From Lantana camara (lineage: Eukaryota > Streptophyta > Magnoliopsida > Lamiales > Verbenaceae), in assembly GCA_037501455.1 (NCBI GenBank), contig CM074858.1:86650501-86714500 (forward strand): a stretch of DNA of 64,000 nucleotides, written 5' to 3'. The position numbers and the translations under genes are program-made. The notes under the pieces are model-generated. The model did not search any database. It was given only the letters and a program-made list of their open reading frames with translations, and was not told the DNA's origin. Below are positions 55,714 to 64,000 of this stretch, one piece after another. The first letter of the stretch is position 1; every line of letters begins with the position of its first letter.

Positions 55714-58700
55714 TTAAGAAGAATCTGTCCTCAGATTCTCTTCGTGATCTCTGAACAATTTGGGATAGTGTTTTTGCATCTTTTCTTCAGTTTCCCAGGT
55801 AACCTCCTCTGTACCGTTCCTTTTCCATAAAACCTTAACCAATGGAATCTTTTTATTTCTTAATTCCTGGAATTTCTTATCCAGGATCTTAACCGCCTTC
55901 AACTCGTAGGTTAGATTAGGTTCTAACGGAACTTCTTCTACTGGCACCACCTGTGCCTCATCAGCAAAGTATTTACGAAGTTGGGATACATGAAATACAT
56001 TATGGATTCCTGTTAAGCTTGCTGGTAGATCCAGACGATACGCTGTTGGACCCACGCGTTCAAGTATTTCAAAAGGTCCTATGTACCTAGGGTTCAATTT
56101 TCCACCTTTTCCAATCCTTGTGAACCCTTTCCTTGGCGATGCTTTCAGAAACACTTTCTCACCCACATCAAACTCTAAATCCCTTCTTCTTTTGTCGGCA
56201 TAGCTCTTCTGTCGGTCCTGGGCGGCTTTCATTCTTTGCCTGATTATCCGAATCTTTTCTGTAGCCCTTTCAATCCATTCGAGTACTTTGGCCCTGGGAG
56301 TTCCCTCAGAGGTATCCCTTGTCTCATCCATATCCCAATATAATGGAGATCTGCATTTTCTTCCATACAAGGCTTCATATGGGGCTGCTTGAATTGAAGC
56401 TTGATAACTGTTATTGTATGCAAATTCCACGAGGGGTAAACAATCTTTCCAACTGTCTGAAAAGTCCAAAGCACATGCTCTTAACATATCCTCCAAATAT
56501 TTAATCAACCTTTCTGACTGACCGTCTGTCTGCGGGTGTGCCGCTGTACTGAAATGTAACTTACTTCCCATCAGACTTTGCACATTTTGCCATAGTTGTG
56601 ATGTAAACTTTGGGTCTCGGTCAGACACTATACTCACTGGCACTCCATGTAATCTCACAATTTCCTGCTGATACAGTTTTGCTAAGGATTTAACTTTATC
56701 CGTAGTCTTGACTGGTAGGAAGTGTGCTGATTTTGTCAATCTGTCAACTATGACCCATATACTGTCCTGTCCTCCTTTGACTTTAGGTAACCCAGTAACA
56801 AAATCCATGGTTATTTGCTCCCACTTCCATGTAGGAATTGGTAGTGGTTGTAACTTCCCTGCTGGTTTTTGGTGTTCTGCTTTAACTTTCTGACAAGTTA
56901 AGCACTTCTTAACATAATCAGCAATGTCTCTTTTCATTCCGTTCCACCAAAACTGCTTCTTAAGATCTTGGTACATCTTCATTCCTCCAGGGTGTACTGT
57001 ATAACGTGTCTTGTGTGCTTCATCAAGTATTTCCTTTCGGATAGCTGAAGGCACACAGACTCTGTTCTTATATCTCAAGATTCCATCTTCACTTTTACTA
57101 AATTTTGTCTCATCATCCTTCTCCTTGGAATTGAGACACTTTTTAATCCATTCGTCAATAGCTTGCGTCTTTATCAATCGATCCTTCAGCGGTGACGAAA
57201 TTATTAGATTTGCCAACTTAGCTCTAGGAATCACTTGAGCTGGTTTTCTTCCACACTCTATTGGGTGTCCTTCGACATGCGCTATATTAGCCTTTCGACT
57301 CAATGCATCAGCCACCACGTTAGCCTTTCCAGGATGGTATTGAATTGTACAATCATAATCTTCCAGAAACTCCATCCACCTTCTCTGTCTCATATTTAGT
57401 TCCTTTTGAGTGAACAAGTACCGTAAACTTTTATGATCTGTGAACACTTCAAAGGTTACCCCATACAAGTAATGTCTCCATTTTGCAAGGGCAAAGACGA
57501 TCGCTGCTAGCTCTAAATCATGGGTGGGGTAGTTGGCTTCATGTGGTTTAAGCTTTCTTGATGCATATGCTATCACCTTTCCATGCTGCATCAGAACGCA
57601 TCCTAACCCTTCTTTCGAAGCATCGGTATAAACGGTGTAACCTTCCTTCCCTTCTGGTAATGTTAGTACAGGTGCGGTAGTTAATCTTTTCTTTAATTCC
57701 TGAAAACTCTGTTCGCATTTCTCTGTCCATACGAACTTTCCTTCCTTCTTGGTTAACTGAGTAAGTGGTGCAGCTATCTTTGAAAAATCCTGCACGAATC
57801 TTCGATAGTATCCTGCGAGTCCCAAAAAGCTTCTTACCTCAGAAGGATTCCTTGGTTGTTTCCAATCTAAAATCGTTTCAATTTTCGGGGGATCCACTTC
57901 AACTCCTGAACCAGATATGATATGTCCTAAGAACGAGATCTTTTCCAACCAAAACTCACATTTGCTGAATTTCGCATAAAGCTTGTGATCCAGCAAAGTG
58001 CTCAGCACTGACCGAAGATGTTTGTCATGATCCTCTGGTGTCTTGGAAAAGACCAAAATATCATCAATAAAGATCACCACGAACTTGTCAAGAAACGGCC
58101 GAAAAATCCAATGCATCATATCCATAAATGCAGCTGGGGCGTTCGTTAGCCCAAAGGGCATTACTACGAACTCAAAATGCCCGTAACGACTATTGAACGC
58201 TGTCTTGGGAATATCCTCTTCTCTAATTTTCAATTGATAGTACCCTTGCCTCAAATCTAGCTTGGAGTATATTTGCGATCCTTGAAGTACATCGAATAAC
58301 TCCTCGATGTGAGGAAGAGGGTACTTATTTTTCACCGTCATCCTGTTGAGCTCTCGGTAGTCGATGCAAAGTCGTAACGACCCATCTTTCTTCTTAACAA
58401 ATAACACAGGTGCTCCCCAAGGAGAAGTACTAGGGCGGATATAACCTGCCTCTAGCAATTCATCAAGTTGTTTCCTTAACTCCTGAAGTTCAGCCGGTGC
58501 CATCCGGTAGGGTGCCTTAGAGTATGGCTCGGCCCCTGGAACTGTCTCAATCACAAATTCTAGTTCACGGTCTGGTGGTAAGGTGTTTAAGTGTTCGGGA
58601 AACACTTCTAAGAACTCGTTAACAACCTCCACTTCTTCTATTTTACTCTGATCCTTTGGTCTATTTAAGAGGTAAGCAACGAATCCTGTAGCTCCCTTCT

Positions 58701-60177
58701 GAATCATTCTTTTTGCTTCCATTGCCGAAATCATTGGTGTTTGTCTTCCTTGTCCATCTGATATGGGACTTTCATCCCTTCCTAAGATAACTTCCTTCTT
58801 GAAACAATCCAGCTTGACTCGGTACTTATGAAGCCAATTCATTCCCAAAATAATCCCATACTTTGTCATAGGTAGTGTAATAAGATCCAAGGGGTAAAAC
58901 TGACCGTTGATTCTCATAGGGCAGCATTTATATACTTGATCCGTTTTAAGGCAAGTTCCTAAGGGAGAACTTACTTCGAAAAGATATGGCAATTGTTCAA
59001 GTGGAAAATGTAAATGCGCACATAACTTGGATGCAATGAATGAATGCGTGGCACCAGGGTCGTATAGGACCTTAACTGGCGTGTCAAGAACATTTACCGT
59101 ACCTTCCACAACAGCTGTAGGGTCTGGCTCGTCGCATCCATCCAGAGCATAAGCCCTTCCTCTGACCATTGGCTTGTTTCCATTCCCCGCCACCGCCTTA
59201 CCCTTGCCTTGATACCCTTGCTGTCCTTGCCTACCTTTTGCTTTTGGACAATTCCCGAGCTTATGGTCAGGACTTCCACAATAGAAGCACTGGCCAGTTT
59301 TCTTTCTGCAGGTTGCTTTGGTATGCCCTGGCCTATGGCAGAATTCACATTCAATCTCGTTCTGAGGGGCAAGCGGTGCTTGTGGGGGTGCCATCATTGG
59401 TCTCTTTCCTGATCTGAAATTTGACTGATTGGCTGAGCGTTTGAATCCCTGTGGTGGTTTCGATTGATATGGCTTCGCATGGTTTGCGGTCATCCTGATC
59501 TCTCTATGGGTTGCTTCAGTACTCAAAGCAGTTTCAACTGCTTGAGTATATCCTTCAAGATTCAGAGGTGCTAAAGCCCACCGTAATTCTGACTTAAGTC
59601 CATTAATGAATCGTTTGGTCTTTCTACGCTCATCGTACAGAATATGCGGTGCATATTGTATCAGTCTCACAAACTTAGCCTCGTACTCTGCCACAGTTAG
59701 CGTTCCCTGGGTAAGATTCATAAACTCAGACTCCCGGGCATCTCGAGCGACTTGCGGAATAAACTTGTCCTCGAATGCCCTTACAAACTCAGTCCAGCCG
59801 TACCTTATTCCATTTTCAATCCACACATTCTTCGTATGATTCCACCAATTCAGCGCTGCTCCTTCCAGGAGGAAGGTCGCAAATTGAACTCGCTCTCTAT
59901 CCTCCGGAAAGATATTCATAGCTTCGAAGATCTTCACTAAGCTCGCAATCCAGTTTTCAGCTTTAAGATCATTGGGCTCTCCGAAGAACTTCTGGGGGTT
60001 CATTCGGAGAAACTTTTCAAGTGTCTTTTCATTAACTGAGTTGTAAGCCCGAGCAAATTGCCTCAAAGCCTCCCCAATTTCTGGTTGTTCTTGTGGCATC
60101 GGTGGAGGACGGGGAAATTCCTCAGGTGGTGGCGGTGGCGGTGGAATGCGTTCACGTGGAGCTCTTCTAGGGGGCAT
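55714..60177 (-). CDS. Chromovirus Gag-Pol polyprotein, intact
   Basis: 1487 codons without a stop; the ATG at 60177 opens [17 protein letters not shown]. Domains by residue: Pro-rich N-terminus to 35; capsid about 50-220; two zinc knuckles [14 protein letters not shown] (277-290) and [14 protein letters not shown] (297-310); protease site DPGATHSF (373-380); RT about 555-735 with FIDD at 703-706; RNase H roughly 815-935 with YTDAS; integrase about 1030-1260 with the zinc region ending CLTCQK, then [15 protein letters not shown] and [10 protein letters not shown]; then a tail with [21 protein letters not shown] and a chromodomain-like end with [16 protein letters not shown]. Catalytic residues look present in all enzymes. 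The chromodomain class is known to steer integration to heterochromatin. Gag and Pol are in one frame, as usual for this clade. Confidence 0.96.
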   Translation of the reverse strand: MPPRRAPRERIPPPPPPPEEFPRPPPMPQEQPEIGEALRQFARAYNSVNEKTLEKFLRMNPQKFFGEPNDLKAENWIASLVKIFEAMNIFPEDRERVQFATFLLEGAALNWWNHTKNVWIENGIRYGWTEFVRAFEDKFIPQVARDARESEFMNLTQGTLTVAEYEAKFVRLIQYAPHILYDERRKTKRFINGLKSELRWALAPLNLEGYTQAVETALSTEATHREIRMTANHAKPYQSKPPQGFKRSANQSNFRSGKRPMMAPPQAPLAPQNEIECEFCHRPGHTKATCRKKTGQCFYCGSPDHKLGNCPKAKGRQGQQGYQGKGKAVAGNGNKPMVRGRAYALDGCDEPDPTAVVEGTVNVLDTPVKVLYDPGATHSFIASKLCAHLHFPLEQLPYLFEVSSPLGTCLKTDQVYKCCPMRINGQFYPLDLITLPMTKYGIILGMNWLHKYRVKLDCFKKEVILGRDESPISDGQGRQTPMISAMEAKRMIQKGATGFVAYLLNRPKDQSKIEEVEVVNEFLEVFPEHLNTLPPDRELEFVIETVPGAEPYSKAPYRMAPAELQELRKQLDELLEAGYIRPSTSPWGAPVLFVKKKDGSLRLCIDYRELNRMTVKNKYPLPHIEELFDVLQGSQIYSKLDLRQGYYQLKIREEDIPKTAFNSRYGHFEFVVMPFGLTNAPAAFMDMMHWIFRPFLDKFVVIFIDDILVFSKTPEDHDKHLRSVLSTLLDHKLYAKFSKCEFWLEKISFLGHIISGSGVEVDPPKIETILDWKQPRNPSEVRSFLGLAGYYRRFVQDFSKIAAPLTQLTKKEGKFVWTEKCEQSFQELKKRLTTAPVLTLPEGKEGYTVYTDASKEGLGCVLMQHGKVIAYASRKLKPHEANYPTHDLELAAIVFALAKWRHYLYGVTFEVFTDHKSLRYLFTQKELNMRQRRWMEFLEDYDCTIQYHPGKANVVADALSRKANIAHVEGHPIECGRKPAQVIPRAKLANLIISSPLKDRLIKTQAIDEWIKKCLNSKEKDDETKFSKSEDGILRYKNRVCVPSAIRKEILDEAHKTRYTVHPGGMKMYQDLKKQFWWNGMKRDIADYVKKCLTCQKVKAEHQKPAGKLQPLPIPTWKWEQITMDFVTGLPKVKGGQDSIWVIVDRLTKSAHFLPVKTTDKVKSLAKLYQQEIVRLHGVPVSIVSDRDPKFTSQLWQNVQSLMGSKLHFSTAAHPQTDGQSERLIKYLEDMLRACALDFSDSWKDCLPLVEFAYNNSYQASIQAAPYEALYGRKCRSPLYWDMDETRDTSEGTPRAKVLEWIERATEKIRIIRQRMKAAQDRQKSYADKRRRDLEFDVGEKVFLKASPRKGFTRIGKGGKLNPRYIGPFEILERVGPTAYRLDLPASLTGIHNVFHVSQLRKYFADEAQVVPVEEVPLEPNLTYELKAVKILDKKFQELRNKKIPLVKVLWKRNGTEEVTWETEEKMQKHYPKLFRDHEENLRTDSS

Positions 60178-60360
60178 ATTGTCACTGTATTCATAATATT
60201 ACCCCAAACAGATATAATGCATGGCGATAAGAATGGTCCATATACTCAATGTTCCACATCAGTAGATAACAATCAATCATCAAAGTTGCAATTAGGCACG
60301 TAGTCATCAATTCAAAGTGTCACAATTTTAATCCATTAAGCAATCATTATTCACAAGTAA

Positions 60361-60399
<39 letters not shown>

Positions 60400-60841
60400 A
60401 GTCACATATATAGATGCACAAAATGAAATGGTATGATCCATGCACGGCCCTAATGGTATCTTGAAGCACTTCTAAGACTCATGACATGATAAATATAGAA
60501 AACAGTAACATGCAGTGATATGAGTAAAGCCGCAAAAGATGATGTCATATATGCAAAATTTTGGAAAAGCTTTTATACAAAGGCTATATCTGACCAAAAA
60601 GACAAAAAGGGGGAGGACCCGATGCTAAGTCGAGTTGCTCCCGTACTGCCTAAGCTCTCCAAACATCATCTGTCAACTGTCATAATCTGCCAAAAAGCGG
60701 GGATCCCTGGAGTATATATAATCCCCTCTGCACCTGTCGGAAGTCATCCTATATGTCATAATACGCTGCATACCTGCTGAGTATATATGCTACTGCTATC
60801 TGCCTCTATATACAAGTCCCAACGGTCCGGACTCAGCTCCT
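60178..60841 (-). other. Spacer between the upstream ORF and gag, with a 37-base homopolymer
   Basis: About 660 bp without a credible frame. The plus strand shows an uninterrupted A run at 60362-60398 (T run on the element's sense strand). The rest is mixed sequence with CATATATA words. Confidence 0.8.
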
Positions 60842-61594
60842 CTACTGCTGGCCATGACTGGCTCCATCGCTATCATCAGACACAGCAACATAATTTCCCT
60901 GTCGTGCTGGAGATGGGTTCTCCTCCTCAGATGATCCCTCTGTCTCCTGGTCCTCTCCTGCATGTGTCTCCATAGGGTCCTCTGGAGCAGCTGGCTCACT
61001 GTGTACTGGTCCCTCGTACTCTAAAGCCGCCTGCTCATCGGTAAGGTAGAAAGTCTCACAAAGTCTGGCCCTAATCCGGCTCTGATATCGATGGTGCATT
61101 TCCATAGCAAAATCTCTATCAGTAGTCATATATGCCAAGTCTGCCTCTAACTGTGCAATACGGGATGCCTGTTGGGCTCTGGCCTGGCGCTCCGCTGTCA
61201 GTCGAGCCTCCATCTCTCTGGCATGCTCCCGAGCAATATCCCGGTCAGTCCGGTGCTGTGCTGCCAAATCATGGTAGCGAATGGCCTCCAGCCGAACCTC
61301 TCTCAATCTTAAGCTATCCTGTAGGTACTCGTCCCGCTCAGCCTCCAGCTGATGAACAACCCTATTGGGGTATGAATACCCCGGGTGTCCTCTCTCCTGC
61401 GCTCGCTGCCATGTATAGTAACGGGTCCTGCCACGGCGAACTACTGCTACTGTACGAGGGGACTCAAGCTCCTCAAAATATACCTCATCCTGCTCTCGCT
61501 GACTCAGGCTGTCCATAACTATAGTGAAAGCAAGCTGGTTCGCACTGTTCATAACTACAGAGTAAGCACAGATACGTAGAGCAAGCAAACTCAA
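60842..61594 (-). CDS. Extra ORF upstream of gag in the chromovirus, coiled-coil protein of unknown function
   Basis: 250 codons, sense with the element, beginning about 50 bp after the primer site. I do not recognise its family. The first ATG is at 61594; internal ATGs before NSANQLAF and DSLSQREQ are alternative starts, and the latter begins a more typical soluble protein. Residues about 75-190 are rich in Arg, Glu, Ala and Leu with heptad spacing (QLEAERDEYLQDSLRLREV, ARLTAERQARAQQASRIAQL), indicating a long coiled coil. Residues about 200-250 are acidic and Ser/Pro-rich, likely disordered. There is no zinc knuckle, transmembrane or enzyme motif. It lies before gag, so it may be translated from the full transcript or a spliced one. 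Its openness in a young element suggests it is real. Confidence 0.6.
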   Translation of the reverse strand: MSLLALRICAYSVVMNSANQLAFTIVMDSLSQREQDEVYFEELESPRTVAVVRRGRTRYYTWQRAQERGHPGYSYPNRVVHQLEAERDEYLQDSLRLREVRLEAIRYHDLAAQHRTDRDIAREHAREMEARLTAERQARAQQASRIAQLEADLAYMTTDRDFAMEMHHRYQSRIRARLCETFYLTDEQAALEYEGPVHSEPAAPEDPMETHAGEDQETEGSSEEENPSPARQGNYVAVSDDSDGASHGQQ

Positions 61595-61643
61595 AACATC
61601 CTCTATGCTCCGAGCTCCCAGGTTAAGTCTTCCTACTCAACCT

Positions 61644-61656
61644 GGCTCTGATACCA
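61644..61656 (-). promoter_or_regulatory. Primer-binding site of the chromovirus
   Basis: On the minus strand TGGTATCAGAGCC lies 7 bp after the 5' LTR end, complementary to initiator tRNA-Met. Confidence 0.9.
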
Positions 61657-61663
61657 CCTTAGC

Positions 61664-63073
61664 TGTAGCGCCCCAACGCCACAACCCCGCACCGTTGTAT
61701 CACCCAAGTAACTAGGAAGCTTTATTACTCGAGAGATACTTCGGCGAACGGACAGAACATAACAAAGACCAGAGTAACCAGTGTTGCCATCGCAGCGGAA
61801 TTTCAGAGTAATTTTAAACTTTTGAAAACATGAATGCAACACAGTAGTATATGCATAACCACAGAAACAAGTAGCCATAATATAACATAAAACATTTGTC
61901 CAATAGGAAAGCAAAGGAACATAATAAAAACGGAGTCCAAGCAATTCAGGTCGTAGCCTGAACAAGTTCTCATAGTAAAACATGCACATAAAGGTAGAGG
62001 TAACCACGACTATGCAGGACAGAGGAAAGTAACTAGCAATCCTGACTTAACAAAAGACCTCCTACAGCTTCAAGATACCTCTAGGAAGCGCCGGGCTGCC
62101 TACCTGAAACCATGAGGTCAGAAAACAGGGTGGGGTATTAGTCAAAGGGACTAAGTGAGATAATTCGTAGAGATAAAGAATAGTTGAACTTGTGGGGTTT
62201 TGAAAGGTTTTCTTAGTGACTTTTCTCAAACCGGAAAGATAACTCTTTTATCTTGAAATGGGATTTTTCACAAGCACACACAAGCACACATATCAGAGGT
62301 TCTGGTTCATACATACTTTATATAAACGGGGAAACAGGATACGGGATATTTTCAAAAATATGAGCCAGACTTTAAAACCAAAATTTGCCCGCAAGCTAGG
62401 CCATATCCATCATTTACTCCTCAAAAACATTTACAAAGTTGGTATCGAGATCCGTTAGGACCCCGACACCCATAATCACATGCACCACCCCTTCTCCCCT
62501 TATTGTCGCGCCCAGGGAGCTACCCCGCGGTGACGTGCAAAAAGGGAGGAATTTACCACCTCTCCCGACCTTCGATGTGGAGTAACCAACCTCCGATTAA
62601 ACCATCACCAAGGTCATTACGGCGGCCAGTCTCATAGTAGCCATTGGCGCACGCCTCCCGGTCTACTACTTAACCATACCGCCAGGGCCCAACATAGCAA
62701 AATTTCCAAAGCTTGCTTTCAGAATATCAAAAGTGCATAAGCACACAGAGTTCAGAAGACTGAACCTTTAATCAAAGCAGTATAACAGTGAACAGAACGT
62801 ATATCAGAGATCATTGACTTTAAACTCGAAGCATTGTCCCAAACGGGAAAACGTTAACTTGAAAGATAGGAATCTTTGCACCCGAAGGCGTTGATTTTGA
62901 AATCATTTGAAAACGAAGGAATATTCATGGTTCCAGTTGAAATAGTTTAAACCTCACCTATTTATTTAGATAAGTTGATAGTTGGTAGAAGACAGGGTTC
63001 ACACTGTACCCTGCGGATCCCAGAACTCGGTATTATCTCCTTTATTGATCCGATCCCGAACCGGGCTGTCACA
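61664..63073 (-). repeat. 5' LTR of the chromovirus (1410 bp)
   Basis: Same termini as the 3' LTR. A TATA-like TATATAAA is read on the minus strand at 62317-62324 and probably marks the promoter. The frames of 122-124 codons at the LTR ends (54273-54641, 61633-62007) are the same LTR sequence and are not genes. Confidence 0.93.
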
Positions 63074-63078
63074 TAGAG

Positions 63079-64000
63079 GCCGCAATGGACTAGAAGATTC
63101 ATCTCCACAGAGTCGAGGGGATTTGTATGGAGGGTGTACCTCCATTTGAGTAGCACTTTAACAAGTCTTGTCGAGCCTAAGACATTAAATAAGGGCGCTA
63201 TTGGGAGGCAACCCAAGTTTTGGCGGTTTAGGCGCCTTTTTCTTCCCTCAGTTTCTTTTTCTTTTGTTTTTTTCGGTTCTCGTGGTGTTTGTGTTGATTT
63301 TCTGCCCTTTTCTATCTTTCAGGAGCGCGTAACTTGGCCCAGATAGTGCAGATATGCTACTGTCAATTTTCTGCTAACATGACCCTTAAGCGAGACCACG
63401 CCTAACACCCACGCCACTTCCAGAATTTCAAATTAAATGGGAAATTTACAAACCCAGACGCCCTACCTCCCCAACCTGAACTTCAGGGAAGTCCTCTTTA
63501 CTCTAGATCTTGATTTTTAATGCCTTGAGGACAATGCATGATTTAAGTGTGGGGGGATTCGGTCAACTAGTGCTAGAACTGAAATTTTTTTGAAATTTTT
63601 GTTTTTGTGGCTGAAATTGTGATTTTACTTCGAACTTGAGATGCTGATAATTGTGGATATTTTGCCCCCATTTTGAATGCTTTCTTTTAGGTTTGATTGT
63701 TGAATTTTGCTAGAACGAGTTAAGCTTGTTAAATACATGAAATTTGTGTGAAATTTGATGAATTAGTATAATCTTATACTCTCATTTTTCGCGCACCATT
63801 GAATGAATTAATGTGCTTTGCTTAGATAGAAAAGTATGTGCTTTTCAAATAGGTCTAAAAGTTGATTAGAATGCATCTTAGCTTCCTTCGAGGCGAAATT
63901 TTTAGTTAATGATTGATTTGGGAAGTGACTTAGGCGATCGTTGTCGGTGGTAAGCCTTTTCTTGATCTTTTCACAAATAAAATTATCCCGTTTGACCCGC
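63079..64000 (+). other. 3' part of Athila-like element B' after the chromovirus
   Basis: Resumes the interrupted pol end: LVEPKTLNKGAIGRQPKF text and GGGAGGCAACCCAAG at 63209-63223 are typical of the end of pol in this group. A non-coding stretch follows with TTTAAGTGTGGGGGGATTCG (about 63543-63562), the usual G-rich tract. No 3' ORF or LTR is reached. Confidence 0.7.

Larger units (their letters stand above)
54299..63073 (-). mobile_element. Full-length Tekay/Del-like chromovirus (Ty3/gypsy), apparently intact
   Basis: 8775 bp element with TAGAG on both sides (54294-54298, 63074-63078), inserted in the integrase region of Athila B'. Minus-strand order is 5' LTR, primer site, ORF of 250 codons, non-coding spacer with a 37-base T run, gag-pol of 1487 codons with a C-terminal chromodomain-like tail, polypurine tract and 3' LTR. 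The LTRs differ by only a handful of changes by eye. It is the youngest-looking and most complete element of the window and the only one with an undamaged polyprotein. Confidence 0.95.
50490..64000 (+). mobile_element. Athila-like Ty3/gypsy element B', plus strand, split by a chromovirus
   Basis: 5' LTR (50490-52210), tRNA-Asp primer site, truncated gag, protease, a short in-frame remnant reaching the integrase core (to 54298), then the 8.8 kb chromovirus, then the element's 3' part (63079-64000). The 3' part has the text GGGAGGCAACCCAAG (63209-63223) and a G-rich tract (AAGTGTGGGGGGAT near 63547) usual near the 3' end of Athila-type elements. The 3' LTR is beyond the window. It is inserted in LTR C (left flank CATAA). 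Confidence 0.85.

Noticed and set aside
61644..61656. GGCTCTGATACCA and similar words considered as tRNA gene remnants
   Set aside because: They are primer-binding sites beside LTR ends; no cloverleaf could be drawn around them.

Overview
The window looks like a heterochromatic stretch of an angiosperm nuclear genome. It is almost entirely nested LTR retrotransposons of plant lineages (Ty1/copia, Athila-like Ty3/gypsy with a tRNA-Asp-type primer site, a Tekay/Del-like chromovirus and large coding-poor LTR derivatives), with AT-rich filler. No intact host gene was found. The only host-derived sequence is a broken pentatricopeptide-repeat (PPR) gene piece and an RNase H-like piece carried inside a DNA transposon. 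No rRNA, tRNA or CRISPR locus was recognised. The species cannot be named from this sequence.

Layout from left to right. Positions 1-77 and 2886-8395 hold a decayed minus-strand copia element (copy 1), split by a 2.8 kb PIF/Harbinger-like transposon (78-2885) with gene fragments. Positions 8396-13233 hold coding-poor internal sequence and a 3.3 kb minus-strand LTR (element A). Positions 13234-23525 hold a second, older copia element (copy 3, plus strand), split by solo LTR E (14723-20764, TSD AATGG), which itself contains solo LTR F (18043-20422, TSD GGTTT). Positions 23526-27145 are the 5' LTR and start of plus-strand element D. Positions 27146-30379 are the 5' LTR and gag of a minus-strand Athila-like element (C'). 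Positions 30380-33675 are element B, a coding-poor minus-strand element with only about 0.47 kb between its polypurine tract and primer site. Positions 33676-39599 are Athila-like element A' (plus strand), with LTR, gag, protease and a 3' ORF.

A fragment of another long LTR (element C, 39600-39611 and 49645-50489) is split by a full-length young copia element (copy 2, 39612-49644, twin 1944 bp LTRs). From 50490 to the window end lies Athila-like element B', split by a full-length, apparently intact Tekay/Del-like chromovirus (54299-63073, minus strand, TSD TAGAG).

The chromovirus is the one element that looks autonomous. It has a 1487-codon gag-pol frame without a stop and near-identical LTRs, plus an extra 250-codon ORF between primer site and gag. 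Copia copy 2 is also young by its LTRs, but its polyprotein has two stops and a frameshift and its zinc knuckle has lost the histidine. The most unexpected signal is non-coding. Several unrelated LTR families each carry a short array of palindromic 10-16-mers, with a different motif per family or copy (CACGTG, AACGGCCGTT, AACGCCCGTT, GTAACNCCCGTTAC, TACCCGCCCGGGTA). In Athila A' a second array of the same motif sits upstream of the extra 3' ORF. All three copia copies also share a four-times repeated GAGTCGTGGG motif in their long leader. All similarity and age statements come from reading by eye, not from alignments.
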